Of a DNA stretch of 36,114 bases, positions 20,324-28,477 are shown piece after piece (positions within the stretch are counted from its first letter, which is position 1; each line of letters starts with the position of its first letter). Position numbers and translations under genes: made by a program. Below the pieces are notes generated by a model. It was not told the origin of the DNA. It saw only the letters and a list, made by a program, of their open reading frames with translations, and searched no databases. Origin of the DNA: Bdellovibrionales bacterium (GTDB taxonomy: Bacteria; Bdellovibrionota_C; UBA2361; SZUA-149; JAGRAN01); assembly GCA_020434585.1 (NCBI GenBank), contig JAGRAN010000077.1, forward strand, positions 1-36,114, written 5' to 3'.

Positions 20324-21745
20324 TTGGCTGCTTTGGCACTGCTTAGCTCGTCCTTCTACGGGCTGATTGAGAAGCATGAGCTTCGCACACAGTGCATTGC
20401 ACTCGAATCCCATCTTCAGCAAACCAAACGTGATAAGCGCAGTCGCAGCAAATATGTCAGCCTCAATCTGAAGGGAATTGTAAGCAGCAGGCCGCGCTTC
20501 TCTAAGGGCAGCTTGAATTTTCAAGTTAACGCAGTTATCGACGAAGAAGTTGCAGCTTTAGTGCAGACGAGGGGATCGGCCAACCCCTGGGAGCACGGCG
20601 CATGGCTTAAGCAAGGCGATGCCATTAACGCAGAAGTAAGCATGCGCAGTGGCGGTGCGCTTGATAGCTTTAATCGCTTTGGCAACTGCGGCTTCGCCTA
20701 TGTTAAGCAGACAAATTATCCAACTCAAACGAAGTCCGCCAGAACCCGCTGGAGCAAATTGCTCACGAGGTACTACGAAGCGTTTGGCAGAAGGCCCGGG
20801 CTTGATACAGCGCTGGCGATGTTTTTCGGGGAGCGCGATGTTCTGGACGATGAGGTAACCGAATCGTTTGCGAGCCTCGGCATGTCGCACGCACTCGTTG
20901 TCTCGGGTTTTCACGTTGGCGTCGTATACGGTCTGCTTTCTTTGGCCGTGGTAACTCTGATGCGAATTTCTCCTCAGCTAATGCTTTTCAGTTCAGTTCA
21001 AAGTCTGTCTGCGCTGTTGGGAATGCTTGGTGTTACGCTGTATGTCGCGCTGGTAGGTTGGATGCCGACTGCAGTAAGAGCCGCCGCAGCCGCGTATTAC
21101 CTAAGCACCGCCCAAATATTCGCTCGACGTACCTGGTCATCGCGAACCATTGCCGTAGCCTTAATAGTGGTGTGTATGTTCTGGCCGGGAGCTCCATTAT
21201 CTCTTGGAGTCCAGCTTACCTTCAGCGCTTTGCTCGGCATATTGGCTGCGCTAAAGATCGCTGCACGTTTGCATTTTAACGGCGTCGTCTTGCGCTGGCT
21301 TACTTCAAATCTCCTTTGCTGCTGCGGGGCATGGTTGTTTACAGCCCCGGTGCTACTATACTGGTTTTCGAAGATCAGCGTTTGGGGAGCGCCTGCGAAC
21401 GCACTGTTTCTCACACCGCTTTGCATTCCAGTAATTGCCGTTTGTGGACCTCTACTGCTTATTTTTGCATTGCTTGAGCTGACGGCAGCGCCAGTGTTTC
21501 TTAGTAGTATTGTATGCGTGATCGGCGGCTGCGCATTTTTCTGCGTAGAGTGCGTGCTTAATTTGATGAAGAGGTTTGCAGTATTTGCCGGGCCGCAATT
21601 AGAGCTGTCACCTCAGTCAGCAAAATGCACGGCTGGACTTATTCTTTGCATCTGTATGCTTATACTAACATTGGTTACGCGGGCAGAGGCTCGCGGTCCC
21701 CGAGAATTCGAATTGCCAGTCCAACCAGCAGGAACGGAAGACTAA
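20324..21745 (+). CDS. ComEC/Rec2-like membrane protein lacking the C-terminal nuclease-like domain
   Basis: The diagnostic ComEC 'Competence' segment is clear: MFFGERDVLDDEV, ESFASLGMSHALVVSGFHVGVVYG and WMPTAVRAAAAAYYL. Several further membrane helices run to about residue 450. The N-terminus has a first TM helix and a soluble part like the DUF4131/OB region. In competent bacteria ComEC is the inner-membrane channel for single-stranded DNA. At 473 residues, the metallo-beta-lactamase-like domain of full ComEC is absent. The start is doubtful: TTG 20324 is the first usual start codon, yet the frame is open back to 20189, the helix WYLAALALLSSSFYG begins before it, and no ribosome site is evident. 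Its 3' end overlaps the convergent gene at 21675 by 71 bases. Confidence 0.8.
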   Translation: MAALALLSSSFYGLIEKHELRTQCIALESHLQQTKRDKRSRSKYVSLNLKGIVSSRPRFSKGSLNFQVNAVIDEEVAALVQTRGSANPWEHGAWLKQGDAINAEVSMRSGGALDSFNRFGNCGFAYVKQTNYPTQTKSARTRWSKLLTRYYEAFGRRPGLDTALAMFFGERDVLDDEVTESFASLGMSHALVVSGFHVGVVYGLLSLAVVTLMRISPQLMLFSSVQSLSALLGMLGVTLYVALVGWMPTAVRAAAAAYYLSTAQIFARRTWSSRTIAVALIVVCMFWPGAPLSLGVQLTFSALLGILAALKIAARLHFNGVVLRWLTSNLLCCCGAWLFTAPVLLYWFSKISVWGAPANALFLTPLCIPVIAVCGPLLLIFALLELTAAPVFLSSIVCVIGGCAFFCVECVLNLMKRFAVFAGPQLELSPQSAKCTAGLILCICMLILTLVTRAEARGPREFELPVQPAGTED

Positions 21746-22037
21746 GCGAGGCAAAGACCTGCCCCCCAAATGTTACAAGCAGGTAGAAATCCAGGCGTGC
21801 AACCGCGGTTTTTCTGCGCTGGTAAGTGCGAGATTCCGTAAGCTTCGCAATTCGGATCCTGCGCAGCGGCGAAGCTTTCTGGAGCACTGGAGGCAGTTCC
21901 GGGCTGCCCAAATTCGCGACCACCTGCTTATACTGCTCGGCCTTGTAATTGCCGACGACAATATTGCCCGCGCCGAGGAGCAGCAGGAACAGCCCCGGTA
22001 AAAGAAATGTCATCGGTCTTACTCTAAATTTAGTCAT
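21675..22037 (-). CDS. Small two-TM membrane protein, unknown function
   Basis: The product has 120 residues from ATG 22037 (a TTG at 22070 is possible but less likely). It has a membrane helix near the N-terminus (MTFLLPGLFLLLLGAGNIVVG). A soluble stretch of about 50 residues rich in basic amino acids follows (LRRIRIAKLTESRTYQRRKTAV). Then comes a second hydrophobic region (FYLLVTFGGQVFASLSLPFLLVGLAIRIL). I recognise no family. The last 71 bases overlap the end of the ComEC-like gene on the other strand. Confidence 0.6.
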   Translation of the reverse strand: MTKFRVRPMTFLLPGLFLLLLGAGNIVVGNYKAEQYKQVVANLGSPELPPVLQKASPLRRIRIAKLTESRTYQRRKTAVARLDFYLLVTFGGQVFASLSLPFLLVGLAIRILGDREPLPA

Positions 22038-22163
22038 AGTCGCCCCGGCCCGCTTCCGATAAGCTAGCAAACTAATACATCGATTCTAAGAGGAAATCAT
22101 TGCAGATAAGGGCATTTTGCAGGCATAAGACGCAAATAGCCTCAATTGCTAGCTAATTTCGTC

Positions 22164-22192
22164 TTCAAAGATCCAATTTCGCGTATTATAAT
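22164..22192 (+). promoter_or_regulatory. Promoter of the DUF4845-like gene
   Basis: TTCAAA (22164-22169) and a perfect TATAAT (22187-22192) are separated by 17 bases. Transcription would start near 22199, just before AGGAGGG (22200-22206), giving a leader of about 20 bases before ATG 22219. Confidence 0.55.
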
Positions 22193-22218
22193 TAGAGATA
22201 GGAGGGAAATTCGGTCTA

Positions 22219-22620
22219 ATGCGGTTTGGCAAGTTCTCTGGGGGTAGAATTCATCGGCAGCGCGGGATGTCTCGTCTCGGCGTTCTCCTGTTTATCCTGC
22301 TGCTAGTTGCCGGGCTGTACACTTCCTTTCAGCTAATCCCTATCTTTTACGCGTTTCAGGAAATTGAAGGCTTCATGGAAGCCCAAGCCAAAGTCGCCAC
22401 GATGCACTCAGATGCGAAGATACGGCGATTCCTGCTTAAGAAGATTAAAGAACTCGATCTGCCGATTGACGACGAAGATGATTTAATTATCGCGCGCTTC
22501 AACGGAAAAATCGTGATTGAAATGGAATACGATGAGGTCTTCTACGTAGAATGGGGCGATGATTTTTATTACGAGTTGTGGGTATTTCATTTACATCCTC
22601 GGGTTGAACGTCCCCTATAA
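22219..22620 (+). CDS. Small DUF4845-like membrane-anchored protein
   Basis: The product has 133 residues. The N-terminus is basic (RFGKFSGGRIHRQRGMSR) followed by one membrane helix (LGVLLFILLLVAGLYTSFQLIP). This RQRGM-hydrophobic layout resembles DUF4845 proteins and, more loosely, pilin-like starts. The remaining 90 residues are soluble: a helical part (KIRRFLLKKIKELDLPIDD) and a beta-rich acidic part (KIVIEMEYDEVFYVEWGDDF). The soluble part is probably outside the membrane. The ribosome site AGGAGGG is strong but lies 12 bases from the ATG. A member of this family follows signal peptidase in many proteobacteria; here it is not next to lepB. Confidence 0.65.
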   Translation: MRFGKFSGGRIHRQRGMSRLGVLLFILLLVAGLYTSFQLIPIFYAFQEIEGFMEAQAKVATMHSDAKIRRFLLKKIKELDLPIDDEDDLIIARFNGKIVIEMEYDEVFYVEWGDDFYYELWVFHLHPRVERPL

Positions 22621-22714
22621 TTAATTGTAAATTGCCGGTAAAATAGCGTTTGGGTTTCTTCAGCTGCGACTCAGCTGATTCCTCCGAACATTCCAGTAAA
22701 ACACATAAGGTCGA

Positions 22715-24094
22715 ATGAAAGTTTACGATTCAGTGCTTGATCTAATCGGGAAGACTCCGCTCGTGAGGCTAAACCGGATGACAGATTCCAGTATGGCGAC
22801 AGTTTACGCCAAAATGGAGAATTTGAATCCGGCAGGCTCAGTTAAAGACCGCATGGCGGTTCACATGATCAACTGCGCTGAAAAGGAAGGCCTAATTAAG
22901 CCGGGATGCATGATCGTCGAGAGTACTTCCGGCAATACTGGACTCGGCTTAGCGATGGCCTGCGCGGTGCGGGGATATCGTATTACGATTACGATCCCGG
23001 ATAAGATGAGCCAGGAAAAAATCGATATGCTTAAGGCGTATGGCGCGGAAGTAATTGTTTGTCCGACCAACGTCGATCACGACGCCCCGGAAAGCTATGT
23101 CAGTATCGCCAAGAAAATTGCCAAAGAGACGCCGAACTCCTTTTATACCGACCAATATTTCAATATGCACAATCCCGAAGCCCATTACCTGACAACTGGG
23201 CCCGAGATCTGGGCCGACACTGACGGCAAAATTGACGCGCTCGTCGGTGGTATCGGCACCGGGGGAACCATTTCAGGAGCCGCCAAGTATTTGCGCGAGA
23301 AAGCTGCGGAAGCTGGGCGCACAGTGCAAGTTGTTTGTCCCGATCCGGTTGGCAGCATGTATTTTGATGCTTTCAACAAGCGCGACATCCGCGAACCTAA
23401 AGTTTACAAGGTCGAAGGCATTGGCCACGACTTTATGGTCGGCACTCTCGATTTCAATGTTATCGACGAGGTAATGGAGGTTAGCGATCGCGATTCTTTT
23501 GTCACCGCTCGCCGACTGACTCGAGAAGAAGGGATTTTTTGCGGAGGCTCCACCGGAACCGCTGTCTACGGCGCGCTCGAAGTGGCAAAACGCCTCGGGC
23601 CCGGAAAAATCGTGGTCGTAATTCTTTGCGACAACGGCGATCGCTACATTGGCAAGCTGTACAATGACGTATGGATGAAAGATAACGGCTACGTTAACGG
23701 CGATGACCGCCTGGGCTTTATCCGCGACGTGCTGCAGTTCAAAGGCAACGCCGTAGAGTTCGCCGGAATTGACGAATCAATTGCGTCAGTTGCTCAGCGG
23801 ATGAATACGCTTGGCATATCCCAGATGCCTGTGCGCAATGGCGAGAAAGGCGTCAAGCACATGGTGCATGAGTCAGATTTGCTGCGTAGTCTGCTGGAAG
23901 GGCAGTGCAAACCTCAGGATCCTGTCAGCAGTGTTGCCGCAGAGCTTCAGGGGATTGTAGCCGTAAGCGATAGCGTTGCGAAGCTGGAGCGGATATTCGA
24001 ACAAAACAACGTTGCGGTAGTGTTTGATGGCAGTACCGTTTCCGGGATTATTAGCAAAATCGATTTAGTTCGCTATCTAGCATCGCGCAAGTAA
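22715..24094 (+). CDS. Cystathionine beta-synthase/cysteine synthase with C-terminal CBS domains
   Basis: This is a PLP enzyme of fold type II making cystathionine or cysteine from (activated) serine and homocysteine or sulfide. The PLP lysine is Lys44 in NPAGSVKDRM. The substrate loop STSGNTG is at 70-76 and the phosphate loop GIGTGGT near 185. From about residue 345 two CBS domains follow (DESIASVAQRMNTLGISQMPV; DSVAKLERIFEQNNVAVVF ... ISKIDLVRYL). This is the arrangement of cystathionine beta-synthases, where the CBS pair senses adenosyl ligands. The length is 459 residues. ATG 22715 lies after a 94-base gap containing a small CAGCTG hairpin. Whether it acts as beta-synthase or O-acetylserine sulfhydrylase is not decided by sequence alone; the CBS pair favours the former. 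Confidence 0.92.
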   Translation: MKVYDSVLDLIGKTPLVRLNRMTDSSMATVYAKMENLNPAGSVKDRMAVHMINCAEKEGLIKPGCMIVESTSGNTGLGLAMACAVRGYRITITIPDKMSQEKIDMLKAYGAEVIVCPTNVDHDAPESYVSIAKKIAKETPNSFYTDQYFNMHNPEAHYLTTGPEIWADTDGKIDALVGGIGTGGTISGAAKYLREKAAEAGRTVQVVCPDPVGSMYFDAFNKRDIREPKVYKVEGIGHDFMVGTLDFNVIDEVMEVSDRDSFVTARRLTREEGIFCGGSTGTAVYGALEVAKRLGPGKIVVVILCDNGDRYIGKLYNDVWMKDNGYVNGDDRLGFIRDVLQFKGNAVEFAGIDESIASVAQRMNTLGISQMPVRNGEKGVKHMVHESDLLRSLLEGQCKPQDPVSSVAAELQGIVAVSDSVAKLERIFEQNNVAVVFDGSTVSGIISKIDLVRYLASRK

Positions 24095-24113
24095 AACTCA
24101 ATGAGCCGGATCA

Positions 24114-26027
24114 TTGCCTGAAGCAAGCTTTGCCGAAATACTGCTTGGGCTGCTGCTGGGCGGTGTGCTCCTCGTTCTGCTTTGCTTTAAGTTTATTCCT
24201 GAAAAGTTCGTGCGCGGTTTAAATTGGCTGTTAATGCACAGCGTTTACCGCATGCGGGTTGTCGGAGCAGAAAATATCCCCGCTCAGGGTGGGGCGTTGA
24301 TTGTCTGCAACCACGTATCCTTCGTTGATCCTGCCCTTTTGTTGGGAGCAGTCAGGCGGCCAATTCGCTTCTTGATGTTTCGCCCGCTGTACGAGGCTCC
24401 GCTGTTTCATCCCTTTGCTCGTGCGATGCAGGCGATTCCGATCTCCGGATCCGATGGTCATGAAAAAGTTGCTGAGGCCTTGGCTGAAGCGCGGCGCCGA
24501 GTGGAGCAGGGAGAATTAGTCGGGATTTTCGCCGAAGGCGGCATTACCCGCACGGGCCACCTGCTGCCATTTCGCAGCGGTCTTGAAACCATTATGAAAG
24601 ATGTCGATGCGCCAATTATTCCCGCCTATTTAGACCAGGTGTGGGGCAGCATTTTTAGTTTTGCTCAGGGCCGATTTTTATGGAAACGCCCCAAAGAAGT
24701 TCCGTATCCCGTAACTGTCGCGTTTGGCCGAGCTATGCCAGGCCCATCTTCTGCAGAGCAAGTTAGACAGGCAGTTCAGGAGCTTGGAGCGGACGCTTTT
24801 AGTTATCGACGCACCGAATTTCAAAATATCAAAGATGGAGTGAAGCGCAGTGCTAGACGGGGTCTCAGCAAGGTTTGCGTTGTAGACAGCATCGGAGGCC
24901 GGGCGTCCTTTCTTGAGCTTTACTCGGCGGCTCGAGTGTTGCTTGCGCAGATCGAGCGGGAGTTGGGAACCTCAGAACGAGTTGCAGTAGTCGGTTGTCC
25001 ATCAGTTCAGACTCTCGCCGCTAACATTGCACTTGCACTTAGCAACCGCGTATCGGTCAATCTTGATCAAGCTGACGAGGCTGGGCTTACGCTCCAGCTG
25101 ATGCAGGCAGCCGAGGTTTCGTCGGCGATAGTCATGGATGAGGCGACAGCTGCCAAGTTTAGTGATTCGAACGTAAAGGTGATCCAGCTTCCACCGAAGC
25201 TTCGAACTAATTCGCTGTTTACCTTGTTGCGGCTGTGTACACCATTTCTTGGTCGCGGAGGAGAAGTTGACCGGGACAGGGAAGCAACAGTTGTGTTTAC
25301 CCGCGGTCGTACAGGTCGGCGCAAAGCTGTGCGATTGTCGCATGGCAACATTTGCGCAAACATCGAAAGCGTTTTTGATGTGCTTCAGCTTAGCAGTCGC
25401 GACGTGTTAGGAATCGCCGTTCCACCGCCGAATGCCTTCGCGGTTACCTTAGGTGTCTGGCTGCCGCTGCTTGCCGGCATGCAGGTAGTTTATGGGAGGA
25501 GCGAAACAAGCGCAGCTGATTTTGCTGAAATGATTTTCGAACACTCTGTGACTTTACTTCTTTTGCCCGCTGATTCGCTTGAGGCCTTCACCGAGCAGGT
25601 TGCACCGGAAAAGCTCGCCTCGGTGCGGCAGGTCTTTGTTGGCGGGGCTTCAGTTTCTGAGGCAGCAGCGATTGAGTTCCAGTGTAAATTTGATGTGCAG
25701 CTCTTTGAGGGATACGGTGCCGCTGAGCTGGCTCCGATGGCGCTGATTAATGTTCCGGACTACGACTATGGCAAGGGGAGGCAGGTCGGCCGCAAGCTTG
25801 GCAGCGCCGGACATCCTCTGCCCGGAGTAGCAGTTAAAGTCGTAACCGAGGTAGAACTCGAGCCGGTTCCGGTTGGCGAAGAGGGCTTGCTGCTGGTCAA
25901 GGGGCCGAATGTTATGCTTGGATACGTAGGCGAAGAAAATGGCTTGAATCCTGTCAATAATGGTTGGTTTGATACAGGCGATCGTGCTTCACTTGATACC
26001 GACGGCTTTGTGACAATTTTGAACTAG
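24114..26027 (+). CDS. Acyltransferase-adenylation fusion (Aas-like) with missing C-terminal subdomain
   Basis: The N-terminal third is a PlsC-type acyltransferase. It has a membrane helix (EILLGLLLGGVLLVLLC), the catalytic NHVSFVDP with His67 and Asp72, and IFAEGGITRTG. The rest is an AMP-binding domain: TRGRTGRRKAV at about 396-406, FEGYGAAELAPM, and the end GWFDTGDRASLDTDGFVTI. E. coli Aas has this same order and re-acylates lysophosphatidylethanolamine. Two oddities stand out. The adenylation P-loop is degenerate (consensus TSGSTGxPKGV), and the protein stops exactly where the hinge (GR.K) and the small C-terminal subdomain with its catalytic lysine should follow. The start is TTG 24114; the nearby ATG 24101 is out of frame. 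The ankyrin gene begins 12 bases later. Confidence 0.88.
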   Translation: MPEASFAEILLGLLLGGVLLVLLCFKFIPEKFVRGLNWLLMHSVYRMRVVGAENIPAQGGALIVCNHVSFVDPALLLGAVRRPIRFLMFRPLYEAPLFHPFARAMQAIPISGSDGHEKVAEALAEARRRVEQGELVGIFAEGGITRTGHLLPFRSGLETIMKDVDAPIIPAYLDQVWGSIFSFAQGRFLWKRPKEVPYPVTVAFGRAMPGPSSAEQVRQAVQELGADAFSYRRTEFQNIKDGVKRSARRGLSKVCVVDSIGGRASFLELYSAARVLLAQIERELGTSERVAVVGCPSVQTLAANIALALSNRVSVNLDQADEAGLTLQLMQAAEVSSAIVMDEATAAKFSDSNVKVIQLPPKLRTNSLFTLLRLCTPFLGRGGEVDRDREATVVFTRGRTGRRKAVRLSHGNICANIESVFDVLQLSSRDVLGIAVPPPNAFAVTLGVWLPLLAGMQVVYGRSETSAADFAEMIFEHSVTLLLLPADSLEAFTEQVAPEKLASVRQVFVGGASVSEAAAIEFQCKFDVQLFEGYGAAELAPMALINVPDYDYGKGRQVGRKLGSAGHPLPGVAVKVVTEVELEPVPVGEEGLLLVKGPNVMLGYVGEENGLNPVNNGWFDTGDRASLDTDGFVTILN

Positions 26028-26039
26028 CGAAGGTGGTTT

Positions 26040-27149
26040 ATGAATTTGCGAATTGTGTTGATTAGCTCGTTCCTCGTGACAGCTCTCCTTGTCCCAGTTC
26101 AATTAAGGGCAGAGAACAGCAATTCGAAATCAAAGTTTATTACAGACCTTGATTCAGCCAAGGCTGAACGGCGGCATGCTGAACGAGAAGCCGAACGCAC
26201 CAAGCAGCAAAAAAAGGTCGAACTTTCAGAGCTGTCGCAAGCTGCGAAGAGCGGAAAACTTAGCGAGTTAGTTACGCTGATCGGCAAAGGCGTCGACGTG
26301 AATTACGTGGACGGGCAGGGCAAGACTGCGCTGCATTACGCAGCAGCTTCGGGTCAACTTGGAGCAGCACAAGTTCTTCTTGAAAATAAAGCATTGGTTG
26401 ATACCAAAACCAAAGAAGGCCTCACCCCCTTGCTAATCGCTGCAAGGGCACGTGACGTTGCAATGGTTGAACTGTTTGCCGACAGAGGAGCCAATGTGAA
26501 TGTCCAGGATGAGCTTGGTTCGACACCGCTAATTTTTGCTGCAAGCGAAGGCGACTCAGTCTTGGCTCGCGTTTTATTGCGCCATGGATCGCAGATCGAT
26601 GCGAAAGATAAGAACGGCTACACTGCTTTAATGTTTGCCGTGCTAAACGACGACGCTGCACTTGTGTCAGAACTAGTTCGTTCAGGGGCAAACAAAGACC
26701 TAATGAGCATGACAGGCAAGCGCGCGCAGGACTTGGTTAAGGTCGACGGTTCTGTGGCCGACTTGGGTTATTTTGAAGTTAAGGAGGCTGCTCCTTCTTC
26801 AGCGGCTGAACCCGAGGCCTCCCAAATCGATGATGCGCAGGACGATTCCCGTTCCGAATCGTCGCAGTTGACCCGCCTTCGTGCGCGTCGCCCCGAGGGG
26901 GTTTTCATCAACAGCAGCAACGGACTCAAACTTAAATCGGCTCACGCAGAGGTACGCAACGTTGGTTCAGTTAAAGCTGACAATATTCAGGTCTACTTGA
27001 TCCTGCCCGGTGGAGTTCGGGTAAAAATGTCCGGTCCAAGCACCCTCAGGCGCAATGCGGAGGCAATCTACGTATTGGAGCAGGACACTCAAATGACCCG
27101 GGAGGGCCGACTGCGAGTCGACCTGCTGTGTGACAACTGCCGCCGTTAG
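26040..27149 (+). CDS. Exported ankyrin-repeat protein with C-terminal beta domain
   Basis: The 369-residue product has a signal peptide (NLRIVLISSFLVTALLV, cleavage near LRA-ENS). A charged coiled-coil-like stretch follows (DSAKAERRHAEREAERTKQQ). Then come four or five ankyrin repeats at about residues 60-220: GKTALHYAAASGQLGAAQVL, GLTPLLIAARARDVAMVELF, GSTPLIFAASEGDSVLARVL and GYTALMFAVLNDDAALVSEL. After an acidic, Ser-rich linker, residues about 280-366 look like an Ig-like or CARDB-type beta domain (HAEVRNVGSVKADNIQVYLI), ending in CDNCRR. It lies 12 bases after the Aas-like gene, which suggests one transcript. It is probably a periplasmic binding or scaffold protein; partners are unknown. 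Confidence 0.82.
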   Translation: MNLRIVLISSFLVTALLVPVQLRAENSNSKSKFITDLDSAKAERRHAEREAERTKQQKKVELSELSQAAKSGKLSELVTLIGKGVDVNYVDGQGKTALHYAAASGQLGAAQVLLENKALVDTKTKEGLTPLLIAARARDVAMVELFADRGANVNVQDELGSTPLIFAASEGDSVLARVLLRHGSQIDAKDKNGYTALMFAVLNDDAALVSELVRSGANKDLMSMTGKRAQDLVKVDGSVADLGYFEVKEAAPSSAAEPEASQIDDAQDDSRSESSQLTRLRARRPEGVFINSSNGLKLKSAHAEVRNVGSVKADNIQVYLILPGGVRVKMSGPSTLRRNAEAIYVLEQDTQMTREGRLRVDLLCDNCRR

Positions 27150-27583
27150 GCTTGCATTTTTATTCATACTACTTTAGATATATGTGAATATATACAGGAT
27201 TAGCACGCCTTTGGGCGGCGGCGCTGACTTATTCCCAATAAATTTAAGCTGTTAGCCGATTCGCAATCCAGTGGATTTTCGGATTTTTTTTATCGTTATG
27301 CCTTCCTGACGGCTCATAACGCGGGGAACACGGCTCTTTTCACTTTTCGTATTGGTAGAAGCAGACAGCGTCTCTCAAGCTGACTTAGGTGAGCTCGAGA
27401 GACAGCCGGCAAAATATCGCCAAGGTTTTGTTTTTATACTGTCTCAACATTGCCTCCAGAGCTCCGGCGCTGCGGGGATGTGAATCGCAACTCACTGCGT
27501 TTCACACCCCCGTAGCTCCACCGTAGGACCGGGAATCTCTGACCCCAACCAAGACTCCCGTTACGGGGAGCAGGAGGTAATAC
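27150..27583. other. 434-base intergenic region: left boundary of the putative cassette and structured leader
   Basis: There is no convincing gene here. The first part (to about 27430) is A+T-rich like the neighbouring genes and has a small inverted repeat (GTTATG at 27295-27300, CATAAC at 27315-27320). It also has a 12-position hairpin (27370-27381 with 27392-27403, one mismatch). The left copy of the 13-bp inverted repeat is at 27399-27411. From about 27445 the composition becomes G+C-rich and includes the long hairpin at 27466-27519. A second small hairpin (27555-27570) directly precedes the ribosome site AGGAGGT (27572-27578). Confidence 0.7.
27466..27519 (+). promoter_or_regulatory. Long imperfect hairpin in the leader of the DDAH-like gene
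   Basis: Arms 27466-27489 and 27496-27519 pair over 24 positions with three mismatches and one G-T wobble, loop ACTCAC. No T-run follows, so it is not an intrinsic terminator. It sits 65-118 bases before the start codon. It may be a cis-regulatory RNA, a protein-binding palindrome or part of a mobile-element end. Confidence 0.5.
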
Positions 27584-28477
27584 ATGCAACGCAAGACTGA
27601 TCTGCGGATCCTCGCCGTCGGACCTACGACGCGCGGAGATCAAACCTGGGAGCGCTGCTTCAATCCGGACGGAAGCGTCTGTCCGGAGCGAGTGCGTTCC
27701 CAATTCGTCGGGCTCTACACTTCGCTCAGCGGAGTAGAGCTCGTGATGCACGAGGGAGCCGGGGACGCTGTGTTCGCACAGGATCCTTGGACTCCGATCT
27801 ACACGCCCAACGGCACCGGTCGCCCGCGCGTCATGCTCAATCGCATGGGCGTCGCGAGTCGGTCCGGTGAAGCGGAGGCGCGTCTCGGCACACTGCGCCG
27901 ATTCTTCCGCGAGGACGAGATCCTGCGCATGCCCGAAGGTGCCATGCATGAGGGCGGCGACGTCATCATCGCGTGGTCCAACGAGCATCACTGCTGGGTC
28001 TACTTCGTCGGACGTCCGTGCAAGTCGAAGGGACGCACCAACCAGGCCGGCCGAGATGCACTGCGCGTCGCGGTCGAAGCCAACGGCAACCGCTTCGAGG
28101 AGGTGGACTTCAACGCCTGCTCGGCCAGCGGCGGTGCTCTGCATCTGTCGACCTGCTGCGGCTTCGCCGGTCCGAACTCGGACGGTGTGCTCCACGTCAT
28201 CGCCGGTCAGAACCAGCTCCTCGACACATCTCCGTTCGAGGCTCACGGCATCAAGGTGCTGTGGGCTCCGCGAGGTGAGGAGTGGGGATCGAACGTGCTG
28301 CGGCTTCCGATCCAGGACGCCCCGCTCAACGTCCAGTCGGGCTACGACGGGGTCGTTCGGGTGCTGATGGACAACGGCTACGACAACGTGCCGATGTCGA
28401 TCCTCAACTGGGACGAAGTGCGCAAGATCGACGGCTCGCTGACGTGCGCGCTCTGCGTCCTCCAGGTCGCGGGGTAG
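27584..28477 (+). CDS. Dimethylarginine dimethylaminohydrolase / arginine deiminase-like amidinohydrolase
   Basis: The 297-residue protein belongs to the guanidino-modifying superfamily (DDAH, arginine deiminase, amidinotransferases), which attack a guanidinium carbon with cysteine. Visible elements are VFAQDPWTPIYT (Asp67), MHEGGDVII (Glu123, Asp126), GRTNQAG, the catalytic His187 in LHLSTCC, and the nucleophile Cys288 in KIDGSLTCALCVL. The order and C-terminal Cys placement match DDAH best; the substrate may be methylarginine, arginine or another guanidino compound. The ribosome site (AGGAGGT, 6 bases from ATG) is much better than those of its neighbours. Codons mostly end in G or C, unlike the flanking genes. 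It lies tail-to-tail with argB, whose pathway makes arginine. Transfer from a high-G+C donor is likely. Confidence 0.82.
   Translation: MQRKTDLRILAVGPTTRGDQTWERCFNPDGSVCPERVRSQFVGLYTSLSGVELVMHEGAGDAVFAQDPWTPIYTPNGTGRPRVMLNRMGVASRSGEAEARLGTLRRFFREDEILRMPEGAMHEGGDVIIAWSNEHHCWVYFVGRPCKSKGRTNQAGRDALRVAVEANGNRFEEVDFNACSASGGALHLSTCCGFAGPNSDGVLHVIAGQNQLLDTSPFEAHGIKVLWAPRGEEWGSNVLRLPIQDAPLNVQSGYDGVVRVLMDNGYDNVPMSILNWDEVRKIDGSLTCALCVLQVAG

Noticed and set aside
27295-27320. GTTATG...CATAAC pair as a possible integron attC site
   Set aside because: The boxes have the wrong orientation and spacing, and no integrase is present.
27479-27492. TGAATCGCAACTCAC resembling an ARG box upstream of the DDAH-like gene
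   Set aside because: It has G/C in the A/T core and a mismatch in the right half, and it is better explained as part of the long hairpin arm.
27434-28246. 270-codon open frame on the minus strand opposite the DDAH-like gene
   Set aside because: It is a by-product of the high-G+C composition. The plus-strand frame has the catalytic motifs and a strong ribosome site.
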